This document shows positions 22,073 to 30,012 of a DNA stretch of 36,328 nt, one piece after another. Within the stretch, counting starts at the first letter, position 1. Each line of letters begins with the position of its first letter. The translations under genes were made by a program, and so were the position numbers. The notes under the pieces are model-generated. The model was not told the origin of the DNA. It ran no database searches and worked only from the letters and a program-made list of their open reading frames with translations. This DNA comes from Verrucomicrobiota bacterium (GTDB lineage: Bacteria; Verrucomicrobiota; Verrucomicrobiia; Limisphaerales; UBA11358), in NCBI GenBank assembly GCA_028872915.1, contig JAGWNY010000031.1:1-36328 (forward strand), in the 5' to 3' direction.

Positions 22073-24754
22073 ATGTCGCGTAGAATCTCCAATTCGCACA
22101 ACGGCCTCCACGACGTGATCGGGGTGGGCCTCCTTGCCCTGGCGTTGCTGCTGTTTCTGGCCCAGATTTCCTTTGATCCACGCGATATTTCGCACCTGGC
22201 CTTTCCTCCAAACAAATCCGCGCACAATTGGATCGGCCCGCTCGGCGCTTACCTCGCTTGGAGCGTCTTTTTGCCGTTCGGACTGGTGGCCTACCTTGTT
22301 CCGCCTCTGCTGGGCTTCTTTGGCGCGGCCTATCTGCTGAACTTTCTCAGCTACCTGCGCGAGCGCCTCCGTTGGTCCCTGTTGTGGACCGTCATGCTTC
22401 TGGTTGCTCTCACGGGCCTCTTTTATGTCCTGGGCCTGCGCGCGCCGCAGCACCATGAACTGCATGAAACCCTCGCCTGGAATGCCGGCGGCGCCTTGGG
22501 CTGGTTTACCTACGGCCAGACCGCAAAATGCAACTTCGGCCTCGCCCTGTTGGGCGCTCCGGGGGCCATCATCGTCTATGCCACGCTCGGCCTCATCAGC
22601 CTCCTCTTTCTCACCAATTTTCAACTCGGCCTCTGGGTCCGGGCGCTCCTGGCCAAAAACGAATCGCCGGAACGGGCCGAACAAACGGCTGGAGCGGCTG
22701 ACGATGAAAATCTTGAACGCCGCAAACACGAACTCGAAAAACAAGCCCGCAAATTGCAGGAAGAGGTGGAACGCATCGGCTTGGGCGCGGATTTGCAGCC
22801 CGTGCCCGAACCAACCGTGCGCGACCTGAGCGTTCCCCAATCCAAAGGCCCGCGCATCCGCAAAACCACCCTTCCGAGCCGCGAAATTTCGCCCGCCGAC
22901 GAGGGCGAAGTCATTCCTGCCAAGGAAGTCACCACCGCCACCACTGCTGACATTCTGGGCAAACCCCCTGAATTTTCTTCCGCCGCGGCGCCTTCGGCCC
23001 TTTCAGCGGCCGATGCCAAAGACGCCGCTTCCAGCCCGGCTCCGCCCACGCCGCCCGCCCCGGAGGCGGCTACGGACGCCGCGAAACCCGAATCCGAAGT
23101 CCAAATCCACGGCATCGCCCAGCCACGGCCCAAGCCCAAAAAGCCAAAGCCGATTACCGTCTCCGCTACGCCCGTCATCGGTAATTATCAGTTGCCCTCA
23201 CTGGATTTCCTGCAACAGCCCGATCTGTCCATCAAACCCACGGAATCGCGGGAGGAATTGATGGCCAACGCCCGCCTGATGCAGCAAACACTCGCGCAGT
23301 TCGACATCGAAGTTTCCCTGGGCGACATCACCAAAGGCCCAACCATCACGCGTTATGAACTGCATCCGGCCCCCGGCGTGAAACTCGAAAAAATCACCGC
23401 CCTGTCCAACAACATCGCCGCCGCGCTCAAAGCCGAGCGCATCCACATCCTCGCCCCCGTTCCCGGCAAAAGTTCCGTTGGCGTGGAAGTGCCCAACGCC
23501 GTCAAGACGAAGGTCATTATGCGCGACCTCCTCGAATCCGACGAGTGGCGCGGCGCCAGGGCCAAAATCCCCCTCGCGCTCGGCAAGGACGTTTATGGCC
23601 ATCCCATTGTGGCCGATCTGGCCGAGATGCCGCACCTGCTCATCGCGGGCAGCACCGGCTCCGGCAAATCCGTCTGCATCAACGCCATCATCGCCTCGCT
23701 CCTCTACCGCTTTTCGCCCGACCAGCTCCGCTTCGTAATGATTGATCCCAAAGTCGTCGAGTTGCAGCATTACAACCTCCTGCCGCACCTCGTCGTTCCC
23801 GTGGTGACCGACCCGAAAAAAGTCATTCTCGCCCTCCGCTGGGTCGTCAACGAAATGGAAAAACGCTACCAGATTTTTGCCCGCGTCGGCGTGCGCAACA
23901 TCGCCTCCTTCAATTCCCGCCCCAACAAAAAGCTCCTTCCCAGGGAACCCGAACTTCCGTTGATGGCCCGCAAGGAAAAAGTTGAGCCGGGCGCCGAAGG
24001 CTTTGCGGTGGAAGTGGACGAGGAAATCGTCGTGCCGCGCGACGACGACATCGTCATCCCCGAAAAACTCTCTTACATCGTTGTCATCATTGACGAGCTG
24101 GCCGATCTGATGCTCGTGGCGCCGGCGGACGTGGAAATGGCCATTGCGCGCGTGACGCAGATGGCCCGCGCCGCCGGCATTCACTGCATCGTGGCCACCC
24201 AGCGTCCCAGCGTGGACGTCATTACGGGCGTCATCAAGGCAAACATCCCGGCCCGCGTGGCGTTTCAAGTGGCCGCGAAGGTGGATTCACGCACCATCCT
24301 TGACGCCATGGGGGCCGACAAGCTCCTGGGCAAGGGCGACATGCTCTATTTGCCGCCCGGCTCCGCCAAATTAATCCGCGCCCAGGGCGCGTTGATCACC
24401 GACCAGGAAATCGCCGGCATCGTGGAATTCATCGCGCGCCAGGGTAAACCCAACTATGACCTGGAAATCCACCAGCAACTTTCCAAACCTTCCGGTTCCG
24501 ACGTTCCCAGCGGTATTGACGAAGACGAGGAACTTATCCAGGAATGCATCGAAGTGATTCGTAGCGAACAAAAGGCAAGCGTTTCCCTTCTCCAACGCCG
24601 CCTGCGCCTGGGCTACACTCGCGCCGCGCGCATCATGGATGAACTCGAAAACCGCGGCATCGTGGGTCCCAGCAAGGGCGCCGAACCTCGCGACATCCTC
24701 CTGGACCTTGACGCCCCCGCTCCCGCCCCCGGCCCCGGCGAACAGGCCGGGTGA
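22073..24754 (+). CDS. ftsK: DNA translocase FtsK/SpoIIIE
   Basis: An 893-residue protein from ATG 22073, which gives the expected MSRRISNSHNGLHDVIG start (20 residues later than the longest frame). Four TM helices span about residues 15-190. A coiled, charged region and a Pro/Ala-rich linker (about 210-370) follow. The motor begins near LDFLQQPDLS. Walker A GSTGSGKS is at 526-533 and Walker B YIVVIIDELADL at 668-679, with downstream TQRPSVDVITG. The C-terminal gamma winged-helix ends RIMDELENRGIVGPS. The segment between the motor's NIASFN and LSYIVV is about 50 residues, longer and more acidic than in B. subtilis. The protein pumps DNA through the division septum and helps dimer resolution at dif. 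Confidence 0.96.
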   Translation: MSRRISNSHNGLHDVIGVGLLALALLLFLAQISFDPRDISHLAFPPNKSAHNWIGPLGAYLAWSVFLPFGLVAYLVPPLLGFFGAAYLLNFLSYLRERLRWSLLWTVMLLVALTGLFYVLGLRAPQHHELHETLAWNAGGALGWFTYGQTAKCNFGLALLGAPGAIIVYATLGLISLLFLTNFQLGLWVRALLAKNESPERAEQTAGAADDENLERRKHELEKQARKLQEEVERIGLGADLQPVPEPTVRDLSVPQSKGPRIRKTTLPSREISPADEGEVIPAKEVTTATTADILGKPPEFSSAAAPSALSAADAKDAASSPAPPTPPAPEAATDAAKPESEVQIHGIAQPRPKPKKPKPITVSATPVIGNYQLPSLDFLQQPDLSIKPTESREELMANARLMQQTLAQFDIEVSLGDITKGPTITRYELHPAPGVKLEKITALSNNIAAALKAERIHILAPVPGKSSVGVEVPNAVKTKVIMRDLLESDEWRGARAKIPLALGKDVYGHPIVADLAEMPHLLIAGSTGSGKSVCINAIIASLLYRFSPDQLRFVMIDPKVVELQHYNLLPHLVVPVVTDPKKVILALRWVVNEMEKRYQIFARVGVRNIASFNSRPNKKLLPREPELPLMARKEKVEPGAEGFAVEVDEEIVVPRDDDIVIPEKLSYIVVIIDELADLMLVAPADVEMAIARVTQMARAAGIHCIVATQRPSVDVITGVIKANIPARVAFQVAAKVDSRTILDAMGADKLLGKGDMLYLPPGSAKLIRAQGALITDQEIAGIVEFIARQGKPNYDLEIHQQLSKPSGSDVPSGIDEDEELIQECIEVIRSEQKASVSLLQRRLRLGYTRAARIMDELENRGIVGPSKGAEPRDILLDLDAPAPAPGPGEQAG

Positions 24755-24804
24755 GGCCGGAAGTGTCTTCGCCTCGCTGCCCTGGTTTGCAACAAGCAAC
24801 GTCT

Positions 24805-24831
24805 TTGACTCTGCACCGATTTTGCTATATT
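24805..24831 (+). promoter_or_regulatory. Candidate promoter TTGACT-N15-TATATT
   Basis: TTGACT (24805-24810) and TATATT (24826-24831) lie in an AT-rich patch between ftsK and the ccs operon. The 15-bp spacer is short, so this is tentative. A second AT-rich box, TTATAAAAT (24913-24921), lies just before the start codon. Confidence 0.35.
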
Positions 24832-24845
24832 GATGGCAATTTAAG

Positions 24846-24892
24846 CCGCGCAAAAGCCAACCAACGGCAAGCCGCCTCCGGCCTTTTGCGGT
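24846..24892 (+). repeat. Hairpin in the leader of the ccs operon
   Basis: CCGCGCAAAAGCC (24846-24858) can pair with GGCCTTTTGCGG (24881-24892) with one bulge on each side. It sits between the candidate promoter and the lipoprotein start. No T-run follows, so it could be a leader structure rather than a terminator. Confidence 0.45.
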
Positions 24893-24933
24893 AGCGTGCA
24901 ACAGGAAATTGGTTATAAAATACGCTGAATCTT

Positions 24934-26073
24934 ATGTTCTTAATGAAACGTCGTTCGATACTCTGCCTCGCCGGTCTCATGGCGGCCGTCATTTTCGCCG
25001 GCTGCAGACGCGAGAAAACCCAGGTTTATGAAGTGCCCAGGGAAGCTCCCTCCGCCCCCGTTGCCACCCCGCAACCGCAGGCCGCTCCACAGTCCGCCGA
25101 TCAAGCTTCCATGCCGCAGGCAACCACCCCGGCCGTTCCGCCCCTGAACTTTCAAATCCCCGCCAACTGGCGGCAAAATCAGGCCACGGGAATGCGTATG
25201 GCAAGCTTTACGGCCAGCGGCACAAACGGTCAAACGGCCGATGTCTCCGTCATCCCCCTGCCCCTCATGGGCCATGAAACCGCTCTCGTCAATATGTGGC
25301 GCCAGCAAGTGGGGCTGCCCGAAATTGGCGATGCCGAGGCGGCCGCAGCCGCCCAACCCGTAACCGTGGGCGGCGAGCCAGGCAAACTGTTTGAATTTAC
25401 CGGCGGCCAGCCGCTGGATGGCAAGGCGCGCTCGCGCATTCTGGTGGCCATGGCCAGCCACGACTCAATGAGCTGGTTTTTCAAGATGACGGGCGATGCC
25501 TCCTTCGTCGGCACCCAAAAAGATGCGTTTCTTCAATTTTTAAAGAGCGTTTCCTTCCCCACCCAGTCCTCCGCGCCGTCCCAGGAAGCGGCCATCGAGG
25601 CGCAGCCTGCTCTCCCCGCCGCCGAAACCCCCAACCCGCCCCCCTCCAGCACGCCGGATTGGACCGTTCCGGCCGGCTGGACCAAGGTGCCTCCGGCCGA
25701 ATTTCTGGCCGCTGAATTTTCCATTGCCGGCAACAACGGCGCAGCCGCCGACGTGAATGCGGCGGTTCTGGATGGCTCCGGCGGCGGAGTGCTGCCCAAC
25801 ATCAATCGCTGGCGCGGCCAATTGGGGTTGTCTCCGGCCACCGCGGCCACTCTGGCCACCATGACCGCTGCCCTCAACGTTGGCGGCGGCACGGCCACGG
25901 TGCTGGACGTGAGAGGCACTGATTCCAACACGGGAAAGAAAACGCGCCTGGTTGGCGTGATCCTGCCGCTGGCGAATCAGACATGGTTTTTCAAATTGAT
26001 GGGTGATGAAAAGGTCGTTGCCGCGCAAAAAGACGGCTTTTTCAAATTCATTCAATCGGGAAATTACCAATGA
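24934..26073 (+). CDS. Lipoprotein with a duplicated domain, first gene of the cytochrome c maturation operon
   Basis: A 379-residue lipoprotein with signal and lipobox ending FAGC (Cys24), then a Pro/Gln/Ala linker. Two related copies of a ~135-residue domain follow (about 72-205 and 243-376). Each has an opening of the form [FW]xxPAxW, a central WRxQ(L/V)GL motif (NMWRQQVGLP and NRWRGQLGLS), a [VL]xVGGG or VTVGGEPGK strand, and a closing SWFFKMTGD / TWFFKLMGD followed by AQKDxFxxF. I do not know a named family, and its placement in front of resB-ccsA suggests a periplasmic helper in heme delivery or cytochrome assembly. ATG codons at 24934 and 24943 are both possible starts. Confidence 0.82.
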   Translation: MFLMKRRSILCLAGLMAAVIFAGCRREKTQVYEVPREAPSAPVATPQPQAAPQSADQASMPQATTPAVPPLNFQIPANWRQNQATGMRMASFTASGTNGQTADVSVIPLPLMGHETALVNMWRQQVGLPEIGDAEAAAAAQPVTVGGEPGKLFEFTGGQPLDGKARSRILVAMASHDSMSWFFKMTGDASFVGTQKDAFLQFLKSVSFPTQSSAPSQEAAIEAQPALPAAETPNPPPSSTPDWTVPAGWTKVPPAEFLAAEFSIAGNNGAAADVNAAVLDGSGGGVLPNINRWRGQLGLSPATAATLATMTAALNVGGGTATVLDVRGTDSNTGKKTRLVGVILPLANQTWFFKLMGDEKVVAAQKDGFFKFIQSGNYQ

Positions 26074-26100
26074 TGTCCCCCGCTTCCTCTTTTCGCATAA

Positions 26101-27375
26101 GTGAAGAAAGCATTTGATATTTTTGTAAAGGTTTTGATATCGCTGCGGTTGACGGTCGTCCTGCTTGCGTTCGCGATCATTATCGTTTTCGTCGGCACGC
26201 TGGCGCAGGTGGATGAAGGGCTATTCCGCGCCCAGTCGCAGTTTTTCCGTCAATGGCTCGTCTTCGGGTTGGACCTCATGGGCTGGAAGATTCCGGTGAT
26301 TTTGCCGGGGGGCTATCTGATTGGGGTGGCGCTGCTGGCAAATCTGATTGCCGCCCACGTCTATCGCTTCCAATTCACGGTTCGCAAAGCCGGCATTCAA
26401 CTCGCTCACGCCGGCGTGATTGTCCTGTTGCTGGGCCAGCTTTGCACCGACATGCTCGCCCGCGAATCCGTCATCCAACTCTTTCAGGGCGAGACCAAGT
26501 CCTGGTCCGAAAGCGCCAGGCAATATGAACTGGCCTTCCTGTCCGATGCCGGCTCAAACGCTCAAAACGTGGTCGCCATTCCGGCCGCCGCCCTCCGCTC
26601 CGGCGCCGTCATCCGCAATCCCAACCTGCCCTTCACCATCCGCGTGGAACGCTTTTGGCAAAATTCCTCACCCGCCTTCCGCGCGCCGATGCTCCAAAAC
26701 GGTCCGCCCGCGGCCACCAACGGCGTCGCCCGGAATTTCGATTTCCAGCCCACGGCGCCGAGCACTTCCATGGACGACAAGAACGTGCCGACGGCCCTGA
26801 TCTCCATTTTGGCCGGCGATGGTCCATTGGGCGACTGGGTCGTTTCGGGCTGGACTGGCGACGATCAAATGATCCAAACGGTCCGCGAAAGCTACACCCA
26901 ACAGGCAGGCGCGCAAATGGCCCAAAAAGTGATCCAACAGTTGACCCAGCCGCAATCCGTAGTCGTGGGCGGCCGGAAATTTACTTTTCTGATGCGCCCG
27001 CGCCGCGTGTATTTCCCGGATGATTTTTCGATGACGCTGCTCAAGGCCACCCATAACATTTATCCCGGCACGGACATTCCGGAACATTTTCAAAGCCTGG
27101 TGCGGGTGAAAAATCCGCGAAGCGGCGAAGACCGCCAGGTGCTCATTTATATGAACGCGCCGCTTCGCTACGAGGGGCTGACGTTCTATCAATATCAAAT
27201 GGACGCCGGGCAGGCCACCTTGGACGCGGGTCGCACGCCTTCGTCGGTCTTTCAGGTCGTCCACAACCCGACCTGGTTGACGCCTTATGCGGGCTGTGTG
27301 ATGGTTGCCATGGGCCTGACGATACAGTTTATGTTTCACCTGGTCGGTTTCATGTCCAAAAGGAAAGCAAAATGA
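26101..27375 (+). CDS. resB: Cytochrome c biogenesis protein ResB (CcsB/Ccs1 type)
   Basis: A 424-residue protein from GTG 26101. It follows the ResB layout: TM1 (LRLTVVLLAFAIIIVFVGTLAQV), TM2 (about 55-80), TM3 (about 100-115, AGVIVLLLGQLC), a long periplasmic domain (about 120-385) with FTFLMRPRRVYFPDDFSMTLL, seen as RPRRVYFPDDFSM, and APLRYEGLTFYQYQ, and a final TM (about 395-415). The YQYQMD motif before the last TM is characteristic. Together with CcsA it forms the System II heme-transfer and ligation complex. It lies 27 bp after the lipoprotein and overlaps ccsA by ATGA. Confidence 0.93.
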   Translation: MKKAFDIFVKVLISLRLTVVLLAFAIIIVFVGTLAQVDEGLFRAQSQFFRQWLVFGLDLMGWKIPVILPGGYLIGVALLANLIAAHVYRFQFTVRKAGIQLAHAGVIVLLLGQLCTDMLARESVIQLFQGETKSWSESARQYELAFLSDAGSNAQNVVAIPAAALRSGAVIRNPNLPFTIRVERFWQNSSPAFRAPMLQNGPPAATNGVARNFDFQPTAPSTSMDDKNVPTALISILAGDGPLGDWVVSGWTGDDQMIQTVRESYTQQAGAQMAQKVIQQLTQPQSVVVGGRKFTFLMRPRRVYFPDDFSMTLLKATHNIYPGTDIPEHFQSLVRVKNPRSGEDRQVLIYMNAPLRYEGLTFYQYQMDAGQATLDAGRTPSSVFQVVHNPTWLTPYAGCVMVAMGLTIQFMFHLVGFMSKRKAK

Positions 27376-29246
27376 ACAAAAAATTTTTTCAAAAATGGAT
27401 TCCGCCCTTTCTGGCGGCGGCCATCGGACTGTGGTTCGTCGTGCAATTGGAGCGGCCCAGGGAGGAAACGTTCGCGTTCAGCAAATTCGGCGGCCTGCCG
27501 GTCATTGCGGATGGCCGGCTCAAGCCGATGGACACGCTGGCCCGCGATTCGCTGCTGCAGATTGACGCGCGGCAGACTCTCAATCTGCAACCGTGGCTTG
27601 GCTGGCCGAAAACGCCAAAAACCATTCCGGCAACGGAATGGCTGGCGAACGTGATGATGCGCGGCGACACGGCCAATCGCTGGCCCGTCTTCCGCCTGGA
27701 CAATCCTGACCTGATTACCTTTCTGAAATTGCCGGGCAAGGACCTGGCGCGGCATGAAGACGGCCAGCATTATTCCTGGGACCAGATTGCGCCTTCGTTT
27801 GAAGCGCTTGATCGGGAAAACACCCGCGTTGCGAACGTCGAAGCCGCCCACCGCGACGCCTACGAACGCGCGGTGCTCAAGGCCCACGACCAACTCGTGC
27901 TCTATGCCAGCCTGCAAAACACTCTTCAGCCCCAGGACGCCGGCGATTGGAAGACGCAACTCGCCGACTATCAAGCCATGATTCCCGCGGGCGTGGCCGC
28001 CGTTGAAGCGCGGGAGGCCGGCAAAAAATATGACCAGGCGGTCTTCAACGCTTTTGGGAACGACCTCCAGGAATTCGATTTCATGCGCCAGCTTGGGACG
28101 CCGCTGGTCATTCCGCCGGAGAATCCGCCGGGCCAGTGGCAGCGCATGGGCGCCGTTCTGATGGATGCCGCCAAAGGCCGGCCGATTCCGCCAATGGTGA
28201 CCGACTACGCCAACCTGGGCGCCGCTCTCCGCGCCGGAGACGCCGATGGCTTCAACTCCGCCGTTGCCGATTTGCGCGCGCTCTTCATTCCCGCTTTCTC
28301 CCACGCTTTGGCCCATACGCGGGCCGAGGTCTTTTTCAATCGTATGCAGCCCTTTTACAATGCCATGATCATTTACGTCCTTGCGGGCCTGCTCGCCATT
28401 TTTTCGTGGTTTAATCTCTCCGAAACGCTGCGCCGGTGCGCGGTCTGGCTCATCGCGCTGGCCCTGTTCATTCACACAACCGGCCTGATTTATCGCATCG
28501 CACTCCAGGGCCGTCCTCCGGTGACGAATCTTTATTCCTCGGCCATTTTCATCGGTTGGGGCGCGGTGATCCTCGGCCTGGTGTTGGAAAAATTTCATAA
28601 AAACGGCATCGGCGCGGTGGTCGCTTCGGGCATAGGTTTCGTCACCCTCATCATCGCCCAGAACCTCGCCCTCGATGGCGACACGATGGAAATGATGCGC
28701 GCGGTGCTGAACAACAATTTCTGGCTGGCGACGCATGTGGTGGTTGTCACCCTGGGGTATGCCAGCACCTTCGTGGCGGGTTTCCTGGGCCTCATCTATG
28801 TGCTTCGTGGCGTTTTCACACGGACGCTTGACGCCGGCACCGGACGATCCCTCGCCCGCATGATTTATGGCATCGTTTGTTTTGCGACACTCTTCAGTTT
28901 CGTGGGCACCGTGCTTGGGGGCATTTGGGCCGACCAATCGTGGGGCCGGTTCTGGGGATGGGACCCCAAGGAGAACGGCGCGCTGATCATCGTTCTCTGG
29001 AACGCCTTGGTGCTGCACATGCGTTGGGGCGGAATGATCCGCGAACGCGGCCTGGCGCTGGCCGCCATTGGGGGCAACATTGTGACCAGTTGGTCGTGGT
29101 TTGGGGTGAACATGCTCGGCATCGGTTTGCACAGCTATGGTTTCACCGAAGCGGCCTTTAAATGGCTTTCGCTTTTTGTCGCCAGCCAGCTCCTTTTTGT
29201 GGCGCTCGGCTCCATTCCGCTTCGCCTGTGGAAAAGCGCGGCTTGA
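27372..29246 (+). CDS. ccsA: Cytochrome c biogenesis protein CcsA (ResC type)
   Basis: A 624-residue protein. The N-terminal 330 residues have one TM (about 12-28) and a large soluble region (GGLPVIADGRLKPMDTLARDS), an extension beyond canonical CcsA. The C-terminal 290 residues hold about eight TM helices with the heme-handling WWD-type segment WGRFWGWDPKENGAL and neighbouring conserved His residues (VLHMRWGG and LHSYGF). This protein exports heme and ligates it to CxxCH motifs in the periplasm with ResB. The ATGA overlap with resB shows translational coupling. The multiheme cytochromes encoded 0.8 kb downstream are plausible substrates. Confidence 0.95.
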   Translation: MNKKFFQKWIPPFLAAAIGLWFVVQLERPREETFAFSKFGGLPVIADGRLKPMDTLARDSLLQIDARQTLNLQPWLGWPKTPKTIPATEWLANVMMRGDTANRWPVFRLDNPDLITFLKLPGKDLARHEDGQHYSWDQIAPSFEALDRENTRVANVEAAHRDAYERAVLKAHDQLVLYASLQNTLQPQDAGDWKTQLADYQAMIPAGVAAVEAREAGKKYDQAVFNAFGNDLQEFDFMRQLGTPLVIPPENPPGQWQRMGAVLMDAAKGRPIPPMVTDYANLGAALRAGDADGFNSAVADLRALFIPAFSHALAHTRAEVFFNRMQPFYNAMIIYVLAGLLAIFSWFNLSETLRRCAVWLIALALFIHTTGLIYRIALQGRPPVTNLYSSAIFIGWGAVILGLVLEKFHKNGIGAVVASGIGFVTLIIAQNLALDGDTMEMMRAVLNNNFWLATHVVVVTLGYASTFVAGFLGLIYVLRGVFTRTLDAGTGRSLARMIYGIVCFATLFSFVGTVLGGIWADQSWGRFWGWDPKENGALIIVLWNALVLHMRWGGMIRERGLALAAIGGNIVTSWSWFGVNMLGIGLHSYGFTEAAFKWLSLFVASQLLFVALGSIPLRLWKSAA

Positions 29247-29253
29247 TTGAACG

Positions 29254-29307
29254 CCGCCACGGAGGCGCGGAGGAGTCATGTTTCAGCCACGGATTGAACA
29301 CGGATAA
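29254..29307. repeat. Dispersed repeat 'cacggattgaacacgga' after ccsA
   Basis: GCCACGGAGGCGCGGAGGAG and CAGCCACGGATTGAACACGG repeat the pattern at 5402-5450 in the same order. Confidence 0.75.
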
Positions 29308-29314
29308 AGGCGGA

Positions 29315-29373
29315 TCAGAGCGTCCTTACGTTCGCTGCCACGAGTGGACGACGGAGTCAGAGCGTTCTTATGT
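29315..29373. repeat. 17-bp direct repeat upstream of rnpB
   Basis: TCAGAGCGTCCTTACGT (29315-29331) and TCAGAGCGTTCTTATGT (29357-29373) differ at two positions and lie 42 bp apart, just ahead of the rnpB promoter. Confidence 0.65.
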
Positions 29374-29412
29374 CATCTCCCGCGGAACGGGAAATGCGGT
29401 TTACTTCGCCAC

Positions 29413-29441
29413 TTGAGCAATCGGATGTTTCCCGCTATGTT
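29413..29441 (+). promoter_or_regulatory. Candidate sigma-70 promoter for rnpB
   Basis: TTGAGC (29413-29418) and TATGTT (29436-29441) are separated by exactly 17 bp. This would start transcription near 29447-29449, which coincides with the 5' strand of the RNase P P1 helix. Confidence 0.55.
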
Positions 29442-29444
29442 GAT

Positions 29445-29946
29445 AATGGTTTTGGAAGGGCGGGGAATCGCCCCGCTCTTTCCAGGTCTGAAAACAACGG
29501 GCGCCTGGGATACAGCGGAACAGTTCAGAATTGGAAAGAGCGGGGAGGAAAGTCCGAACACCGCAGGGCGCGATGCCGCGTAACCGCGCCGGTCAAACGG
29601 CGGGGATGCACGCGGGCGGAAAATCGAAAGATTTTTCGACGGATAGTGCCACAGAAAAGAGACAGCCCAGCTCTTCTTAAAATTGTCGGAATGGCGGAGG
29701 TTCGACAATTTCAAGAAGGGCTGGGTGATGGTGAAAAGGTGCGGTAAGAGCGCACCGCGCGAAGCGCAAGCAACGCGGCACGGAAAACCCCATCGGGTGC
29801 AAGGCCAAATAGGAAACCCTGGAGCGGCCCGCTCCGGCGGCGCGAAAGCGCAGCGGGTTTCGGGTATCGGCCGCAGAGACAAATGATTCTCTCCCTGGCT
29901 CACGCCGGGCAGACAGAATTCGGCTTACAGCCCTTCCAAAACCATT
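29445..29946 (+). ncRNA. rnpB: RNase P RNA, type A
   Basis: Universal elements are present: AGGAAAGTCCGAACACC (29546-29562, P4 5' strand and CR-I), the ACAGAAA box, GGTAAGAGCGCACCG, and near the 3' end AGACAGAATTCGGCTTAC (29911-29928). Pairings that fit the fold are P1 (29445-29460 with 29931-29946, 16 bp perfect), P2 (GGGGAATC 29462-29469 with GATTCTCT 29885-29892, G-U pairs included) and P3 (29471-29484 with 29532-29545, 14 bp perfect). The molecule is about 502 nt, longer than the usual 380-420, mostly because of a 14-bp P3 stem capped by a 47-nt insert. It cleaves tRNA 5' leaders. A T-run follows the P1 3' strand. Confidence 0.95.
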
Positions 29947-30012
29947 TTTCATCTTCGCAACAAAGGCGCGGGCAACACGGAGGCCGGCTCAAGCCGCCCG
30001 CGAAAGACCGTC

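Noticed and set aside
27336-29279. 647-codon minus-strand ORF antisense to ccsA
   Set aside because: It is a codon-bias shadow: the opposite strand encodes an unambiguous CcsA with conserved motifs.
29370-29903. ORFs on both strands over 29370-29903
   Set aside because: The region is the RNase P RNA gene, with conserved boxes and matching P1, P2 and P3 helices.
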